Below, piece by piece: positions 1 through 8,081 of a stretch of DNA of 11,797 nt (within the stretch, counting starts at the first letter, position 1; the number at the start of each line of letters is the position of its first letter). The translations under genes and the position numbers were made by a program. Under the pieces are notes generated by a model that was not told the DNA's origin, made no database searches, and saw only the letters and a program-made list of their open reading frames with translations. Origin of the DNA: Rhodospirillaceae bacterium (GTDB lineage Bacteria > Pseudomonadota > Alphaproteobacteria > DSM-16000 > Inquilinaceae); the NCBI GenBank assembly GCA_020638595.1, contig JACKIG010000050.1:1-11797 (forward strand), read 5' to 3'.

Positions 1-450
1 CAGAGGTTCGCCGCGCATGTCTCGTACTACGGCCCGTGCATCGCCCGGTTCGCCGATATCCGTGCCACGGGGGCACCGGTGCTGATGCTGCTGGGCGGGC
101 GGGACGCCATCATCGATGTGGATCGGTGCCGGCAGGTGGCCGGCGATCTGGAGGCCGGCGGGTCGGCGGCACAGGTGGTCGTCTTCCCCGAGGCCTATCA
201 CCAGTGGGACGGCCGGGCGGCCCCGCCGCGCGAGGTCGGCCGCACCATCGCCGGGTGCCGGTTGCAGGTCGGGGCCGATGCCGTCGTCCGCGATCTGGAC
301 ACCGGCCTGCCCATGACCGGCCGCCTGGCGCGCCAGGCGATCCTGGGCCTGTGCGCCGGCAGCGGCGGCTTCGTCATCGGCCGCGATGATGCGGTCCGGG
401 CACGGTCGAACGCGGTGCTGGCCGACTTCCTGGCCCCGATCCTGCGCTGA
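1..450 (+). CDS. Dienelactone hydrolase-family protein, 3' part (5' end outside window)
   Basis: The frame is open from base 1 and stops with TGA at 448-450, giving the last 149 residues of a longer protein. The visible part is the C-terminal half of an alpha/beta hydrolase fold. A beta strand (APVLMLLGG) is followed by the likely catalytic acid D35 in GGRDAIID, and the likely catalytic histidine is H67 in EAYHQWD. The upstream YYGPC element and the acid-to-His spacing resemble dienelactone hydrolases, which use a Cys-Asp-His triad. The nucleophile elbow lies outside the window, so Cys versus Ser cannot be checked. Such proteins hydrolyse lactone or ester substrates in the cytoplasm; secreted members also exist, and the missing N-terminus prevents a decision. 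No substrate can be assigned. A weak 6-bp stem (454-459 with 471-476) follows the stop but has no T-tract, so it is not called a terminator. Confidence 0.75.
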   Translation, partial: QRFAAHVSYYGPCIARFADIRATGAPVLMLLGGRDAIIDVDRCRQVAGDLEAGGSAAQVVVFPEAYHQWDGRAAPPREVGRTIAGCRLQVGADAVVRDLDTGLPMTGRLARQAILGLCAGSGGFVIGRDDAVRARSNAVLADFLAPILR

Positions 451-594
451 AGCCCGGCCTGGTTGCGCCCGGCCGGCGGAACACCGACCCCGGTCAGCGC
501 GATGACATCCTGCGCCAGGCCGCCCGGGGTTGACCTAGCGCAAGGCGCCCGATCGCCGGTGACGTATACCGAATCGGCGATTTTTCATGTCGAC

Positions 595-624
595 TTGGCA
601 AGCTGCCCCCTTGCATCCTTTCAT
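595..624 (+). promoter_or_regulatory. Possible sigma-70-type promoter of glgP
   Basis: TTGGCA (595-600) matches the -35 consensus at five of six bases. TTTCAT (619-624) is a weak -10 match at 18 bases spacing and lacks the conserved A at its second position. It would give a 5' leader of roughly 80 bases before the glgP ATG at 715. The rest of the 451-714 gap shows no coding potential that I can support. Confidence 0.22.
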
Positions 625-714
625 CGGGAGGATGGCCAACGGTTCGGCGGCCGGCCAGTTCGACCAAACAAGAACAGCCGCAGTCGCGGTCATCGGTTTG
701 GGAGCCTTCGTGCC

Positions 715-3204
715 ATGAGCAGCGTCCTTGAACACGATCCGGGCCAAGACGAGAGCCGGCAGGCACAGGTCGTCGATTTCCAGAAAAGGATGTTGAGCCA
801 CCTGACCCACACGGTGGGTAAGGGCAAGATCACGGCGACGGAGCGGGACTGGTACCATGTGGCGGCGCTGACCGTGCGCGACCTGTTGGTCGAGCGCTGG
901 ATGGAAAGCGTGCGCACCGTCTATGCCAACGACTACAAGCGCGTCTACTACCTGTCGCTGGAATTCCTGCTGGGCCGGTCCCTGGTCAACAACCTGCTGG
1001 CGTCGGACCGCTTCGACATCTGCCGCGAGGCGATGGGCGACCTGGGCCTGGACGTGGACGTCATCGCCGCGCAGGAGCCGGAGGCGGCGCTGGGCAACGG
1101 CGGGCTCGGCCGGCTGGCGGCCTGCCTTCTGGATTCCATGGCCGCAGTGGGCATCCCCGGCTATGGGTACGGCATCCGCTACGACTACGGCATGTTCTCG
1201 CAGTATATCGGCGAGGACGGCCAGCAGCTGGAGATGCCGGACGACTGGCTGCGCTACGGCAACAGGTGGGAGTTCCCCCGGCCGGAGCTGACCTTTCCCG
1301 TGCGCTTCTACGGCCGGGTGGAGCAGACTTCCGACGAGCGCGGTCGCCGGCAGGTGCGGTGGCTCGACACCGACGAGGTGTCGGCGATGGCCTATGACCA
1401 GCTGGTCGCGGGCTATGGGCGGGGGATGGTCAACAATATCCGCCTGTGGGCGGCACGGTCGCTGGAATTCGACCTGAAGGTCTTCAATCGCGGCGACTAT
1501 ATCGATGCAGTACGCCAGCAGCAGCGGGCGGCCAGCCTGTCACGCGTGCTGTACCCGGACGACAGCACCTTCGACGGCAAGACGCTGCGCCTGAAGCAGG
1601 AGTACTTCTTCGTCAGCGCCTCGCTTCAGGACATTGTCCGCCGCTTCCGCAGCACGCACGAAAACTTGCAGATGCTGCCCTATAAGGTGGCGATCCAGCT
1701 CAACGACACCCACCCGGCCATCGCGGTGGCGGAGCTGATGCGCATCCTGATGGACGATTCCGGCCTGGAATGGCCGGAGGCGTGGGACATCACGGTGCGC
1801 ACCTTCTCCTACACCAATCACACGCTGATGCCGGAGGCATTGGAGACCTGGCCCGTCAGCCTGTTCGAGGTGCTGCTGCCGCGGCACCTGCAGATCATCT
1901 ACGAGATCAACTACCAGTTCCTGGACGAGGTGCGGCGCCGGTTCCCCGGCGACCATGACCTGATCCGCCGGGTGTCGCTGATCGACGAGGGCGGGGAGCG
2001 CCGCGTGCGCATGGCCCATCTGGCCTTCGTCGGCAGCCACCGGGTGAACGGTGTCGCACAGCTGCATACCACGTTGATGAAGTCGGGCACCTTTGCCGAC
2101 CTGCACCGCATCTTCCCGCAGCGCATCGTCAACCAGACCAACGGCATCACGCCGCGGCGCTGGCTCAACCAGTGCAACCGTCCGCTGGCGCAGCTGATCA
2201 CCGACAAGATCGGCCATGGCTGGGCCCGCGACCTGCGCGAGCTGCGCCGGCTGGAGCGGTTTGCCGACGACCCGGAGTTCCGCAAGGCCTTCCGCCAGGT
2301 CAAGCGCCGCAACAAGGAACGCCTGGCCCAGGTGGCCGCGGGCAGGCTTGGGCTGGCCATCGACCCGGACAGCCTGTTCGACGTCCAGGTCAAGCGCATC
2401 CACGAATACAAGCGCCAGCTGCTGAACGTCCTGCATGTGATCGCCCGCTACAACCGGCTGAAGGCCGATCCGTCGGGCGGACTGGTGCCGCGCACGGTGG
2501 TGTTCGCGGGCAAGGCCGCATCCGGCTATGCCATGGCCAAGCTGATCATCCGGCTGGTCAACGATGTCGCCGAGAGGATCAACAACGATCCCGCCGTCGG
2601 CGATCGGCTGAAAGTGATGTTCCTGCCGAACTACAACGTTTCCCTGGCCGAGATCATCATCCCGGCGGCCGACGTCTCGCAACAGATCTCCACGGCGGGG
2701 ACCGAGGCCTCGGGCACCGGAAACATGAAGCTGGCCCTGAATGGCGCCCTGACCGTCGGCACCCGCGACGGCGCCAATATCGAGATTGCCGATGAGGTCG
2801 GCGAGGACAACGTGTTCTTCTTCGGCCTGACCGCCGACCAGGTGGGGGCGATGCGGGCGCAGCAATACGATCCGTGGATGTATTACGAAGGCAACCCCGT
2901 TCTGCGCCAGGTCCTGGACCAGATCAGGGATGGGGCCTTCTCGTCAGGGGAGCGCACGCTCTACCGACCCATCTTCGACCTGCTGACCCGCCATGGCGAC
3001 CATTACCTGCTGCTGGCGGATTTTGCCGACTACCTGGCCTGCCAGGGACGGGTCGATGCCCTCTATCGCCAGGAGGAGGAGTGGACGCGCCGCGCCATCC
3101 TGAACACGGTCCGCATGGGCCGCTTTTCCAGCGATCTGACCGTTCAGGGGTATGCCGCCGAGATCTGGGGGCTGGAACCGATCCCCCTGCCGGTGGGCGG
3201 GTAG
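715..3204 (+). CDS. glgP: Glycogen/starch/alpha-glucan phosphorylase
   Basis: Glycogen phosphorylase (GT35 family) removes glucose from the non-reducing ends of alpha-1,4-glucans with phosphate, releasing glucose-1-phosphate in the cytoplasm. The 829-residue product has the family's full length. Visible hallmarks are GNGGLGRLAACLLDSMA starting at residue 127, GYGYGIRYDYGMF just after it, LNDTHPA with H333, TNHTLMPEALE, VKRIHEYKRQLLN, FAGKAASGYAMAK, and the pyridoxal-phosphate lysine K672 in EASGTGNMKLALNGALT. The frame is open upstream to 463, but that 84-residue extension lacks family resemblance. The ATG at 715 has a GGGAG ribosome site at 700-704 and yields the usual N-terminus. No glgA, glgB, glgC or glgX lies next to it within this window, so it appears to be transcribed alone. 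Whether the preferred substrate is glycogen or maltodextrin cannot be read from sequence. Confidence 0.97.
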   Translation: MSSVLEHDPGQDESRQAQVVDFQKRMLSHLTHTVGKGKITATERDWYHVAALTVRDLLVERWMESVRTVYANDYKRVYYLSLEFLLGRSLVNNLLASDRFDICREAMGDLGLDVDVIAAQEPEAALGNGGLGRLAACLLDSMAAVGIPGYGYGIRYDYGMFSQYIGEDGQQLEMPDDWLRYGNRWEFPRPELTFPVRFYGRVEQTSDERGRRQVRWLDTDEVSAMAYDQLVAGYGRGMVNNIRLWAARSLEFDLKVFNRGDYIDAVRQQQRAASLSRVLYPDDSTFDGKTLRLKQEYFFVSASLQDIVRRFRSTHENLQMLPYKVAIQLNDTHPAIAVAELMRILMDDSGLEWPEAWDITVRTFSYTNHTLMPEALETWPVSLFEVLLPRHLQIIYEINYQFLDEVRRRFPGDHDLIRRVSLIDEGGERRVRMAHLAFVGSHRVNGVAQLHTTLMKSGTFADLHRIFPQRIVNQTNGITPRRWLNQCNRPLAQLITDKIGHGWARDLRELRRLERFADDPEFRKAFRQVKRRNKERLAQVAAGRLGLAIDPDSLFDVQVKRIHEYKRQLLNVLHVIARYNRLKADPSGGLVPRTVVFAGKAASGYAMAKLIIRLVNDVAERINNDPAVGDRLKVMFLPNYNVSLAEIIIPAADVSQQISTAGTEASGTGNMKLALNGALTVGTRDGANIEIADEVGEDNVFFFGLTADQVGAMRAQQYDPWMYYEGNPVLRQVLDQIRDGAFSSGERTLYRPIFDLLTRHGDHYLLLADFADYLACQGRVDALYRQEEEWTRRAILNTVRMGRFSSDLTVQGYAAEIWGLEPIPLPVGG

Positions 3205-3241
3205 CGCGGGCGGGCCGGCGCATTGTAGATGGATAACAGAC

Positions 3242-3255
3242 TTAAACATCTTTAA
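3242..3255. repeat. AT-rich palindrome upstream of the histidine kinase
   Basis: TTAAA and TTTAA form a perfect inverted repeat around CATC. It sits in an AT-rich island (about 3222-3257) within an otherwise GC-rich gap between glgP and the kinase gene, roughly 100 bases before the kinase ATG. It could be part of a promoter or an operator, but I could not place a convincing -35/-10 pair. Confidence 0.35.
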
Positions 3256-3356
3256 CGCGTCCCTGGTACTCTTCCGCTAGGCTGTTGGAAGGGGGGAGGG
3301 CAAGGGCGGGCCGTTTGGGCCTGCGCTGCAAGGGCCTCGCCATTTGCAGGAATGCC

Positions 3357-5018
3357 ATGGGCGCACCTCAGGCCGATCGCGAAGACACGGCCGGGCTGGC
3401 GATCGATCCGTCCGGTTGGTCGCTGCTGGCCGATCCCATCTGGGTCTTCGATCTCGACCGGCACCGCATGGTGTGGGCGAATGACGCGGCGTTGGTGTTT
3501 TGGCGCGCGGCGTCGCTGGACGAGCTTCGCGCGCGCGACTTCGGCCCGATGTCGGACGTTACGCGATCGCGCCTGGGCGGCTATGGGGATCGGTTTGCCC
3601 TGGGCCAGCAGGTGGAAGCGACGTGGACGCTCTACCCCGGCAATGTTCCCGTCACCGTCCGGTGCCGATGCCGCGGGGTCCCGCTGACCGAAGGCGGGCG
3701 CGCGGCGATGATGGTTCATGTCATCGACAGCGGCAATCGGGCCAGCGACAGCGGTGCCGCGGTGGACAAGGCGGAGGAACTGCGTGAAGCCAGGGACCAG
3801 TTGGCCCAGGCCGAAGCGCGTTTTCGCGCTTTCGCCAAGGCCGGGGCGGACTGGCTGTGGGAAACCAACGAGCAGCATCAATTCGTCTACTATTCGTATA
3901 ATATACTCCACCACTATGGGTATTCCCTGGAACACCTGCTGGGGATCACGCGGCTGGAGCTGATCGCCCGGATCGGGGCCGATCCGGATACGCCGCAGAC
4001 GCGCGAGAAATGGGCCCGGCATGCGGAGGACCTGGCCGCGCACCGGTCCTTCCGCAACCTGGAATACGCGTTCCGGTGGGAGTCGGAGGAAATCCGGCAT
4101 GCTTCGATCTCCGGCGACCCGGTCTTCGACCATACCGGCCGGTTCCTGGGTTATCGCGGCGTCGGCCGGGACGTGACGGCCGCCGTCGTCGCGGCCGAAC
4201 GCGCACGCAGCCTGCGCCACGAGCGCGACATCGCCGTGACGGCGAATTCGGTGATGAACCAGTTCCTGGCGACCATGAGCCACGAACTGCGGACACCGCT
4301 GAACGCCATCATCGGCTTTTCGGAGATCCTGTCGGGGGAGATGTTCGGCGCGCTCGGAAACGACACCTATCGCGGCTATTCCACGGACATCTTCGCCAGC
4401 GCGCAGCACCTGCTGGCCATCGTGAACGACCTGCTGGATCTGTCGCGCCTTGAGCTGCTGGACCAGGAACACAGCCTCGAGCATATCTCGGCCGGCGACC
4501 TTGCGTCGGAAATCCTGGCCATGGTGCGTGGCCTTGCCGAACGACGGCAGCTGACCCTGGTCCGCGACGTGCCGGTTACGGGGCTGGAGCTGGAGGTGGA
4601 TCGGCGAGGGCTGAAGCAGGTCGCGATCAACCTCTTGTCCAATGCCATCAAGTTCACCGAACCGGGTGGTACCGTCAGCTTCCGCCTGGCATCGGCCGAC
4701 GACGGCGGTGTGGAGATCGTGGTGCGGGACACGGGGGTCGGCATGTCAAAACAGCAGATGGCGACCATCTTCGAGCCCTTCCACAATTCCAACCCGCATG
4801 TCGCGCGCGCCACCATCGGTTCCGGGCTGGGGTTGTGGATCTGCAAGCGCATGGTCGATGCCTATGGCGGCGAGCTTAGGATCGACAGCGTTCCCGGCGC
4901 CGGCACCACAGCGATCGTCCGGCTGCCGGCCTCATGCGATGTTTCCACTCCGGCGCCGACGGCGGGGTCGGCGGGTGTCGGTGCTGCGGCGGTGAAGCCT
5001 GCGGCGGCGCTTCGCTAG
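3357..5018 (+). CDS. Cytoplasmic PAS-PAS sensor histidine kinase
   Basis: This 553-residue protein is a complete sensor kinase without transmembrane segments, so it should sense a cytoplasmic cue. Domains in order are: a PAS-like domain at about 21-125 (PIWVFDLDRHRMVWAN), a probable coiled-coil linker at about 136-158, a second PAS domain at about 155-275 that starts FAKAGADWLWETNEQ and ends at GYRGVGRDVT, a HisKA dimerisation domain with phospho-acceptor H309 in SHELRTPLNAIIGFSEIL, and an HATPase domain. The HATPase domain has N429 in the N-box (NLLSNAIKF), D458 in DTGVGM, an F-box IFEPF, and GSGLGLWI from residue 488. The segment after the H-box (MFGALGNDTYRGY...IVNDLLDLSRLE) resembles PleC/DivJ-type kinases of alphaproteobacteria. 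The chosen ATG has AGGA five bases upstream; an in-frame TTG at 3285 would add 24 unconvincing residues. No response regulator is adjacent, and no partner or signal can be named. Confidence 0.9.
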   Translation: MGAPQADREDTAGLAIDPSGWSLLADPIWVFDLDRHRMVWANDAALVFWRAASLDELRARDFGPMSDVTRSRLGGYGDRFALGQQVEATWTLYPGNVPVTVRCRCRGVPLTEGGRAAMMVHVIDSGNRASDSGAAVDKAEELREARDQLAQAEARFRAFAKAGADWLWETNEQHQFVYYSYNILHHYGYSLEHLLGITRLELIARIGADPDTPQTREKWARHAEDLAAHRSFRNLEYAFRWESEEIRHASISGDPVFDHTGRFLGYRGVGRDVTAAVVAAERARSLRHERDIAVTANSVMNQFLATMSHELRTPLNAIIGFSEILSGEMFGALGNDTYRGYSTDIFASAQHLLAIVNDLLDLSRLELLDQEHSLEHISAGDLASEILAMVRGLAERRQLTLVRDVPVTGLELEVDRRGLKQVAINLLSNAIKFTEPGGTVSFRLASADDGGVEIVVRDTGVGMSKQQMATIFEPFHNSNPHVARATIGSGLGLWICKRMVDAYGGELRIDSVPGAGTTAIVRLPASCDVSTPAPTAGSAGVGAAAVKPAAALR

Positions 5019-5115
5019 AGGCAGGTCCACGCCGTGCGGCGGGGCGGGGACGATTGGTGTTGAGACGAAGTTTTGGCGCCGCGTCCCTTGCATCGCGGGG
5101 GCCGAGCAGGCAGGC

Positions 5116-5143
5116 TTGAGGCAGTTTCAGCCGGTCTGAGAAT
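5116..5143 (+). promoter_or_regulatory. Possible promoter of the YbjN-family gene
   Basis: TTGAGG (5116-5121) and GAGAAT (5138-5143) each match sigma-70 consensus at four of six bases with 16 bases between. Transcription would begin near 5150, leaving a very short leader before the AGGAGG ribosome site at 5154-5159. It is weak but well placed. Confidence 0.28.
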
Positions 5144-5164
5144 AGACAGGAACAGGAGGCACGA

Positions 5165-5644
5165 ATGCGGTGGTCGGTTGTTGCGGTGGTGCTGGCGCTT
5201 GCGGTTCTGCCGGTGAAGACGGCGTTCGCGCAGGGCCAGGTCTTCCAGGACATCTCTCCCAATGAAATGGCCCAGCTGATGCAGCAGTGGGGCTATCCGA
5301 CGGAGATCGAGAGCCTGAGCGACGGGTCGCAGGTGATCCGCAGCAATGCCCGCGGGCTGAACTTCGACGTCAATTTCTTCAACTGCGGGGAAGGAAAGTT
5401 CCCGCGGTGCAGCGACCTTCAATGGCAGATCGCATTCAACATCCAGCCGGCGCCGACTGTCGAATCCTTCAACCAGTGGAATACGGACTGGCGATTCGCC
5501 CGCGCCTATCTCTATCAGGGCCAGTATTCCTACATGGAAATCGACCTGCGTGTGACCGGCGGCGTCAGCGAGGCGACGATCGAAGAATACACCCGGTCGT
5601 TCGAGACGATGATGGGTGAGTTCGCCACGCACGTCGGCTGGTAA
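5165..5644 (+). CDS. Secreted YbjN-domain protein
   Basis: This 159-residue protein begins with a clear Sec signal peptide: M-R, a hydrophobic run VVAVVLALAVLPV, and a likely cleavage after A22 (TAFA|QGQ), so the mature protein should be periplasmic. The mature part resembles the YbjN family (Pfam name YbjN, described there as a putative sensory transduction regulator) as found in alphaproteobacteria. It has an N-terminal helix (ISPNEMAQLMQQWGY), the strand NFDVNFFNC with C74, a second cysteine C82, then WNTDWRFARAYL and MEIDLRVTGGVSEATIEEYTRSF. The two cysteines, eight residues apart in the periplasm, could form a disulfide. The start is secure: AGGAGG lies five bases before the ATG. The gene follows the histidine kinase after 146 bases and could be separately transcribed. 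The molecular function of exported YbjN proteins is not established, so none is claimed. Confidence 0.85.
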   Translation: MRWSVVAVVLALAVLPVKTAFAQGQVFQDISPNEMAQLMQQWGYPTEIESLSDGSQVIRSNARGLNFDVNFFNCGEGKFPRCSDLQWQIAFNIQPAPTVESFNQWNTDWRFARAYLYQGQYSYMEIDLRVTGGVSEATIEEYTRSFETMMGEFATHVGW

Positions 5645-5670
5645 TCAAAGGGGCGGCATCGGCGGCAACC

Positions 5671-5693
5671 GTAGCCCGGCCTGGCCGGGTTAC
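5671..5693. terminator. Shared hairpin between convergent genes
   Basis: The left arm starting GTAGCCCGG pairs with the right arm ending CCGGGTTAC (one G-T pair), giving a 9 to 11 bp GC-rich stem with a very small loop. It lies 26 bases past the YbjN stop and overlaps the stop codon (5690-5692) of the opposing gene. The position suggests bidirectional termination, but neither side has a T-tract, so a Rho-assisted or mRNA-end role is equally possible. Confidence 0.5.
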
Positions 5694-6106
5694 GGCGCCA
5701 GCCATGGCGGCGGGTCGTGCCGCAGGCGCGTGGTCCTGAGCACCTGCTGGTCCGCTGTGGTGAAGTTCACGGCATCGCCGGCAAGGTAGACGTCGTGGCA
5801 GGCTTCCGCGGTGGTGTCCGCCCACGTGATGCACGCGGTGTGGTCGGTCATGCGCCACCGGCCGGACAGGCTGCGACCGTCCTGCAGGCGGATGACCACG
5901 TCGCCATCCACCGAAAAATCCAGGACGAACTGCCGGCCGTCGTCGTCGACGCCGAGGATGTAGTTCTGGGCGAAGGTCTCAAGCATGGCGCTCCCGCTCA
6001 GGGGAATGCCGATCCAGTCGGACTGGGCGCCGGCCCCGTATCCAAACAGCAGCAGGCAAACCGCTGGGGCGGCAAGGGCATGGCGCCATGTCATCAATGA
6101 CCGCAT
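5690..6106 (-). CDS. Small secreted protein of unknown function
   Basis: I do not recognise a named family. From the ATG at 6106 the product has 138 residues with a probable signal peptide: basic n-region MRSLMTWRH, hydrophobic core ALAAPAVCLLLF, and likely cleavage after A27 (GAGA|QSD). The mature part reads as a small beta-rich domain with repeated DG turns (DDDGRQF, VDGDV, QDGRSLSGRW) and two cysteines, C92 in TACITW and C103 in AEACHDV, which could form a disulfide. This layout resembles small exported proteins of alphaproteobacteria with a G-x-W then paired-Cys pattern, but I cannot tie it to a function. The start is uncertain: GTG at 6142, ATG at 6106 and ATG at 6094 are all in frame, and none has a clear ribosome site. 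The two ATGs give a normal signal peptide. It converges with the YbjN gene and lies beyond the pckG hairpin. Confidence 0.6.
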   Translation of the reverse strand: MRSLMTWRHALAAPAVCLLLFGYGAGAQSDWIGIPLSGSAMLETFAQNYILGVDDDGRQFVLDFSVDGDVVIRLQDGRSLSGRWRMTDHTACITWADTTAEACHDVYLAGDAVNFTTADQQVLRTTRLRHDPPPWLAP

Positions 6107-6169
6107 TGCGGTAGAGAGCCAGATACGCACCTGGGAATCCACAGGTTTGTCGGGCTGTCCCTGAACGGG

Positions 6170-6200
6170 ACCGGCCCCGGGGACGGTCCCCGGGGCCGGT
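6170..6200 (-). terminator. Strong GC hairpin downstream of pckG
   Basis: Arms 6170-6182 (ACCGGCCCCGGGG) and 6188-6200 are perfect complements, forming a 13-bp stem with the five-base loop ACGGT. It begins 36 bases after the pckG stop. There is no T-tract on the exit side, as is common for hairpin ends in GC-rich genomes. It probably marks the 3' end of the pckG mRNA and separates it from the next - strand gene. Confidence 0.6.
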
Positions 6201-6236
6201 GTTCACGTCAGGTTCGCTGCCGTAGGCGCGTCGGTA

Positions 6237-8081
6237 TCACCGCTCGCGCGCCAGTTCCCAGATCTGCGGCGACCGCCACAGCCGCGAGCGCAGCAGCTCG
6301 CGCTCGTACACGAACTCCTTCGGCAGGCGGTCGAAGAAGCGGTCGAACAGCTCCTCGTGCGCGTGGGCTTCCAGCGTGCCGGCATCGCGATCGACCGTCA
6401 TCAGCTGGTAGAAGGTGTCCGGCGCGAACTCCATGCCGTCCCAGGGCAGGTCCTCGTGGCGGGGCATCCAGCCGATCGGGCTTTCCACCGCGAAGGACCG
6501 GCCATGCACGCGGTCGACGATCCACTTCAGCACCCGCATGTTCTGGCCGAAGCCGGGCCACATGAACTTGCCGTTCTCGTCCTTGCGGAACCAGTTGACC
6601 CGGAAGATCCGCGGCGGGTTCGGGATCTTGCGGCCGACATTCAGCCAGTGGGTGAAGTAGTCGGCCATGTTGTAGCCGCAGAAGGGCAGCATCGCCATCG
6701 GATCCCGGCGCATCGCCGCCTGGCCTTCCGCGGCTGCCGTGGCTTCCGACCCCATCGTGGCTGCCGAATAGACGCCGTGCGACCAGTTGAAGGCCTGATA
6801 GACCAGCGGCATGTTCTGGCTCATGCGCCCGCCGAACAGGAAGGCCGCGATCGGCACGCCCTTCGGGTTCTCCCATTCCGGGTCGATGGTCGGGCACTGG
6901 CCGGCCGGCGCCGTGAAGCGCGCGTTCGGGTGCGCCGCCGGGGTCGTGGATGCCGGCGTCCAGTCGTTGCCTTTCCAGTCGATCAGATGGGCCGGCTTCT
7001 CCTTCGTCATGCCTTCCCACCAGACGTCGCCGTCGTCGGTCAGCGCGACATTGGTGAAGATGCTGTTCTTGGTCATCGACAGCATGGCATTCGGGTTGGT
7101 GTCGTCGGACGTCCCCGGGGCCACGCCGAAGAAGCCGGATTCCGGGTTGATGGCATAGAGCTTGCCGTCCCCGCCGGGCTTGATCCACGCGATGTCGTCA
7201 CCGACGGTCCAGATCTTCCAGCCCTCGAAGCCCTTGGGCGGCACCAGCATGGCAAAGTTGGTCTTGCCGCAGGCGCTGGGGAAGGCGGCGCCGACATAGG
7301 TCTTCTCGCCGTGCGGGTCTTCCACGCCGACGATCAGCATATGTTCGGCCAGCCAGCCTTCGTCGCGGGCCATGACCGATGCGATGCGCAGCGCGAAGCA
7401 CTTCTTGCCCAACAGCGCGTTGCCGCCATAGCCGCTGCCGAACGACCAGATCTGCCGTTCCTCCGGGAAGTGGACGATATAGGTGTTCTCAGGATTGCAG
7501 GGCCACGGCACGTCCTTCTGGCCCGGCTGCAGCGGCTGGCCGACGGAATGCAGGCAGGGGACGAAATGCCCGTCGTCGCCCAGCACATCCAGCGCACCCT
7601 GGCCCATGCGGGTCATGATCCGCATGTTGACGGCCACATAGGCGCTGTCGGAAATCTCGACGCCGATATGCGAGATGTGGGAGCCGAGCGGCCCCATGCT
7701 GAACGGGATGATGTACATCGTCCGGCCGCGCATGCAGCCGTCGAACAGGCTGACCAGCGTCTCGCGCATCTCCATCGGATCGCGCCAGTTGTTGGTCGGG
7801 CCGGCCTCGTTCTTGTTGACCGAGCAGATATAGGTCCGTCCCTCGACACGGGCGACGTCGCGCGGGTCGGAACGGCAGTAATAGCTGTTCGGGCGCTTGG
7901 CTTCGTTCAGCTTGATGAACGTGCCGCCCTTCACAAGGTCGCCGCAGAGCTGGTCGTATTCCTCCTGCGAGCCGTCGCACCAATGCACCTTGTCCGGCTT
8001 GCACAGGTCGACCATCTCCTGCACCCAGGCCAGCAGCTTCGTGTTTCGGGTCGGGGCACCCTGGAGGGCAGTCTCGGTCAT
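6237..8081 (-). CDS. pckG: Phosphoenolpyruvate carboxykinase, GTP-dependent
   Basis: PEPCK (GTP), EC 4.1.1.32, converts oxaloacetate and GTP to PEP, GDP and CO2, the entry step of gluconeogenesis from TCA-cycle carbon, in the cytoplasm. The 614-residue length and motifs fit the GTP class and not the ATP class. Visible are RSDPRDVARVEGRTYICS (70-87), PFSMGPLGSHISHIGVE, FGSGYGGNALLGKKC (214-228), the P-loop FPSACGKTNFAML with the reactive C271 and K273, VGDDIAWIKPG with D295/D296, and NPESGFFGVAPGTS. By comparison with the vertebrate enzyme, K227, H247 and one of D295/D296 are the expected Mn ligands. ATG at 8081 is chosen because GGGAG lies seven bases upstream; an adjacent in-frame GTG at 8084 would add one residue. 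The gene is monocistronic, with a 326-base upstream gap that contains candidate control elements and a strong hairpin after its end. Confidence 0.97.
   Translation of the reverse strand: MTETALQGAPTRNTKLLAWVQEMVDLCKPDKVHWCDGSQEEYDQLCGDLVKGGTFIKLNEAKRPNSYYCRSDPRDVARVEGRTYICSVNKNEAGPTNNWRDPMEMRETLVSLFDGCMRGRTMYIIPFSMGPLGSHISHIGVEISDSAYVAVNMRIMTRMGQGALDVLGDDGHFVPCLHSVGQPLQPGQKDVPWPCNPENTYIVHFPEERQIWSFGSGYGGNALLGKKCFALRIASVMARDEGWLAEHMLIVGVEDPHGEKTYVGAAFPSACGKTNFAMLVPPKGFEGWKIWTVGDDIAWIKPGGDGKLYAINPESGFFGVAPGTSDDTNPNAMLSMTKNSIFTNVALTDDGDVWWEGMTKEKPAHLIDWKGNDWTPASTTPAAHPNARFTAPAGQCPTIDPEWENPKGVPIAAFLFGGRMSQNMPLVYQAFNWSHGVYSAATMGSEATAAAEGQAAMRRDPMAMLPFCGYNMADYFTHWLNVGRKIPNPPRIFRVNWFRKDENGKFMWPGFGQNMRVLKWIVDRVHGRSFAVESPIGWMPRHEDLPWDGMEFAPDTFYQLMTVDRDAGTLEAHAHEELFDRFFDRLPKEFVYERELLRSRLWRSPQIWELARER

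Noticed and set aside
454..476. Stem CCGGCC/GGCCGG after the first gene as a terminator
   Set aside because: It has only 6 bp with an 11-base loop and no T-tract; such matches are frequent by chance at this GC content.
595..616. Possible sigma-54 promoter (TTGGCA ... TTGCAT) upstream of glgP
   Set aside because: The GG and GC elements are 14 bases apart; the sigma-54 -24/-12 pattern requires 10.
463..714. Upstream extension of the glgP frame by 84 codons
   Set aside because: The extension does not resemble the phosphorylase N-terminus, whereas the ATG at 715 has a ribosome site and gives the family's usual length.
1540..2865. A 441-codon open frame on the - strand opposite glgP
   Set aside because: It is antisense to conserved glgP motifs and has the same biased composition; no ribosome site or family resemblance.
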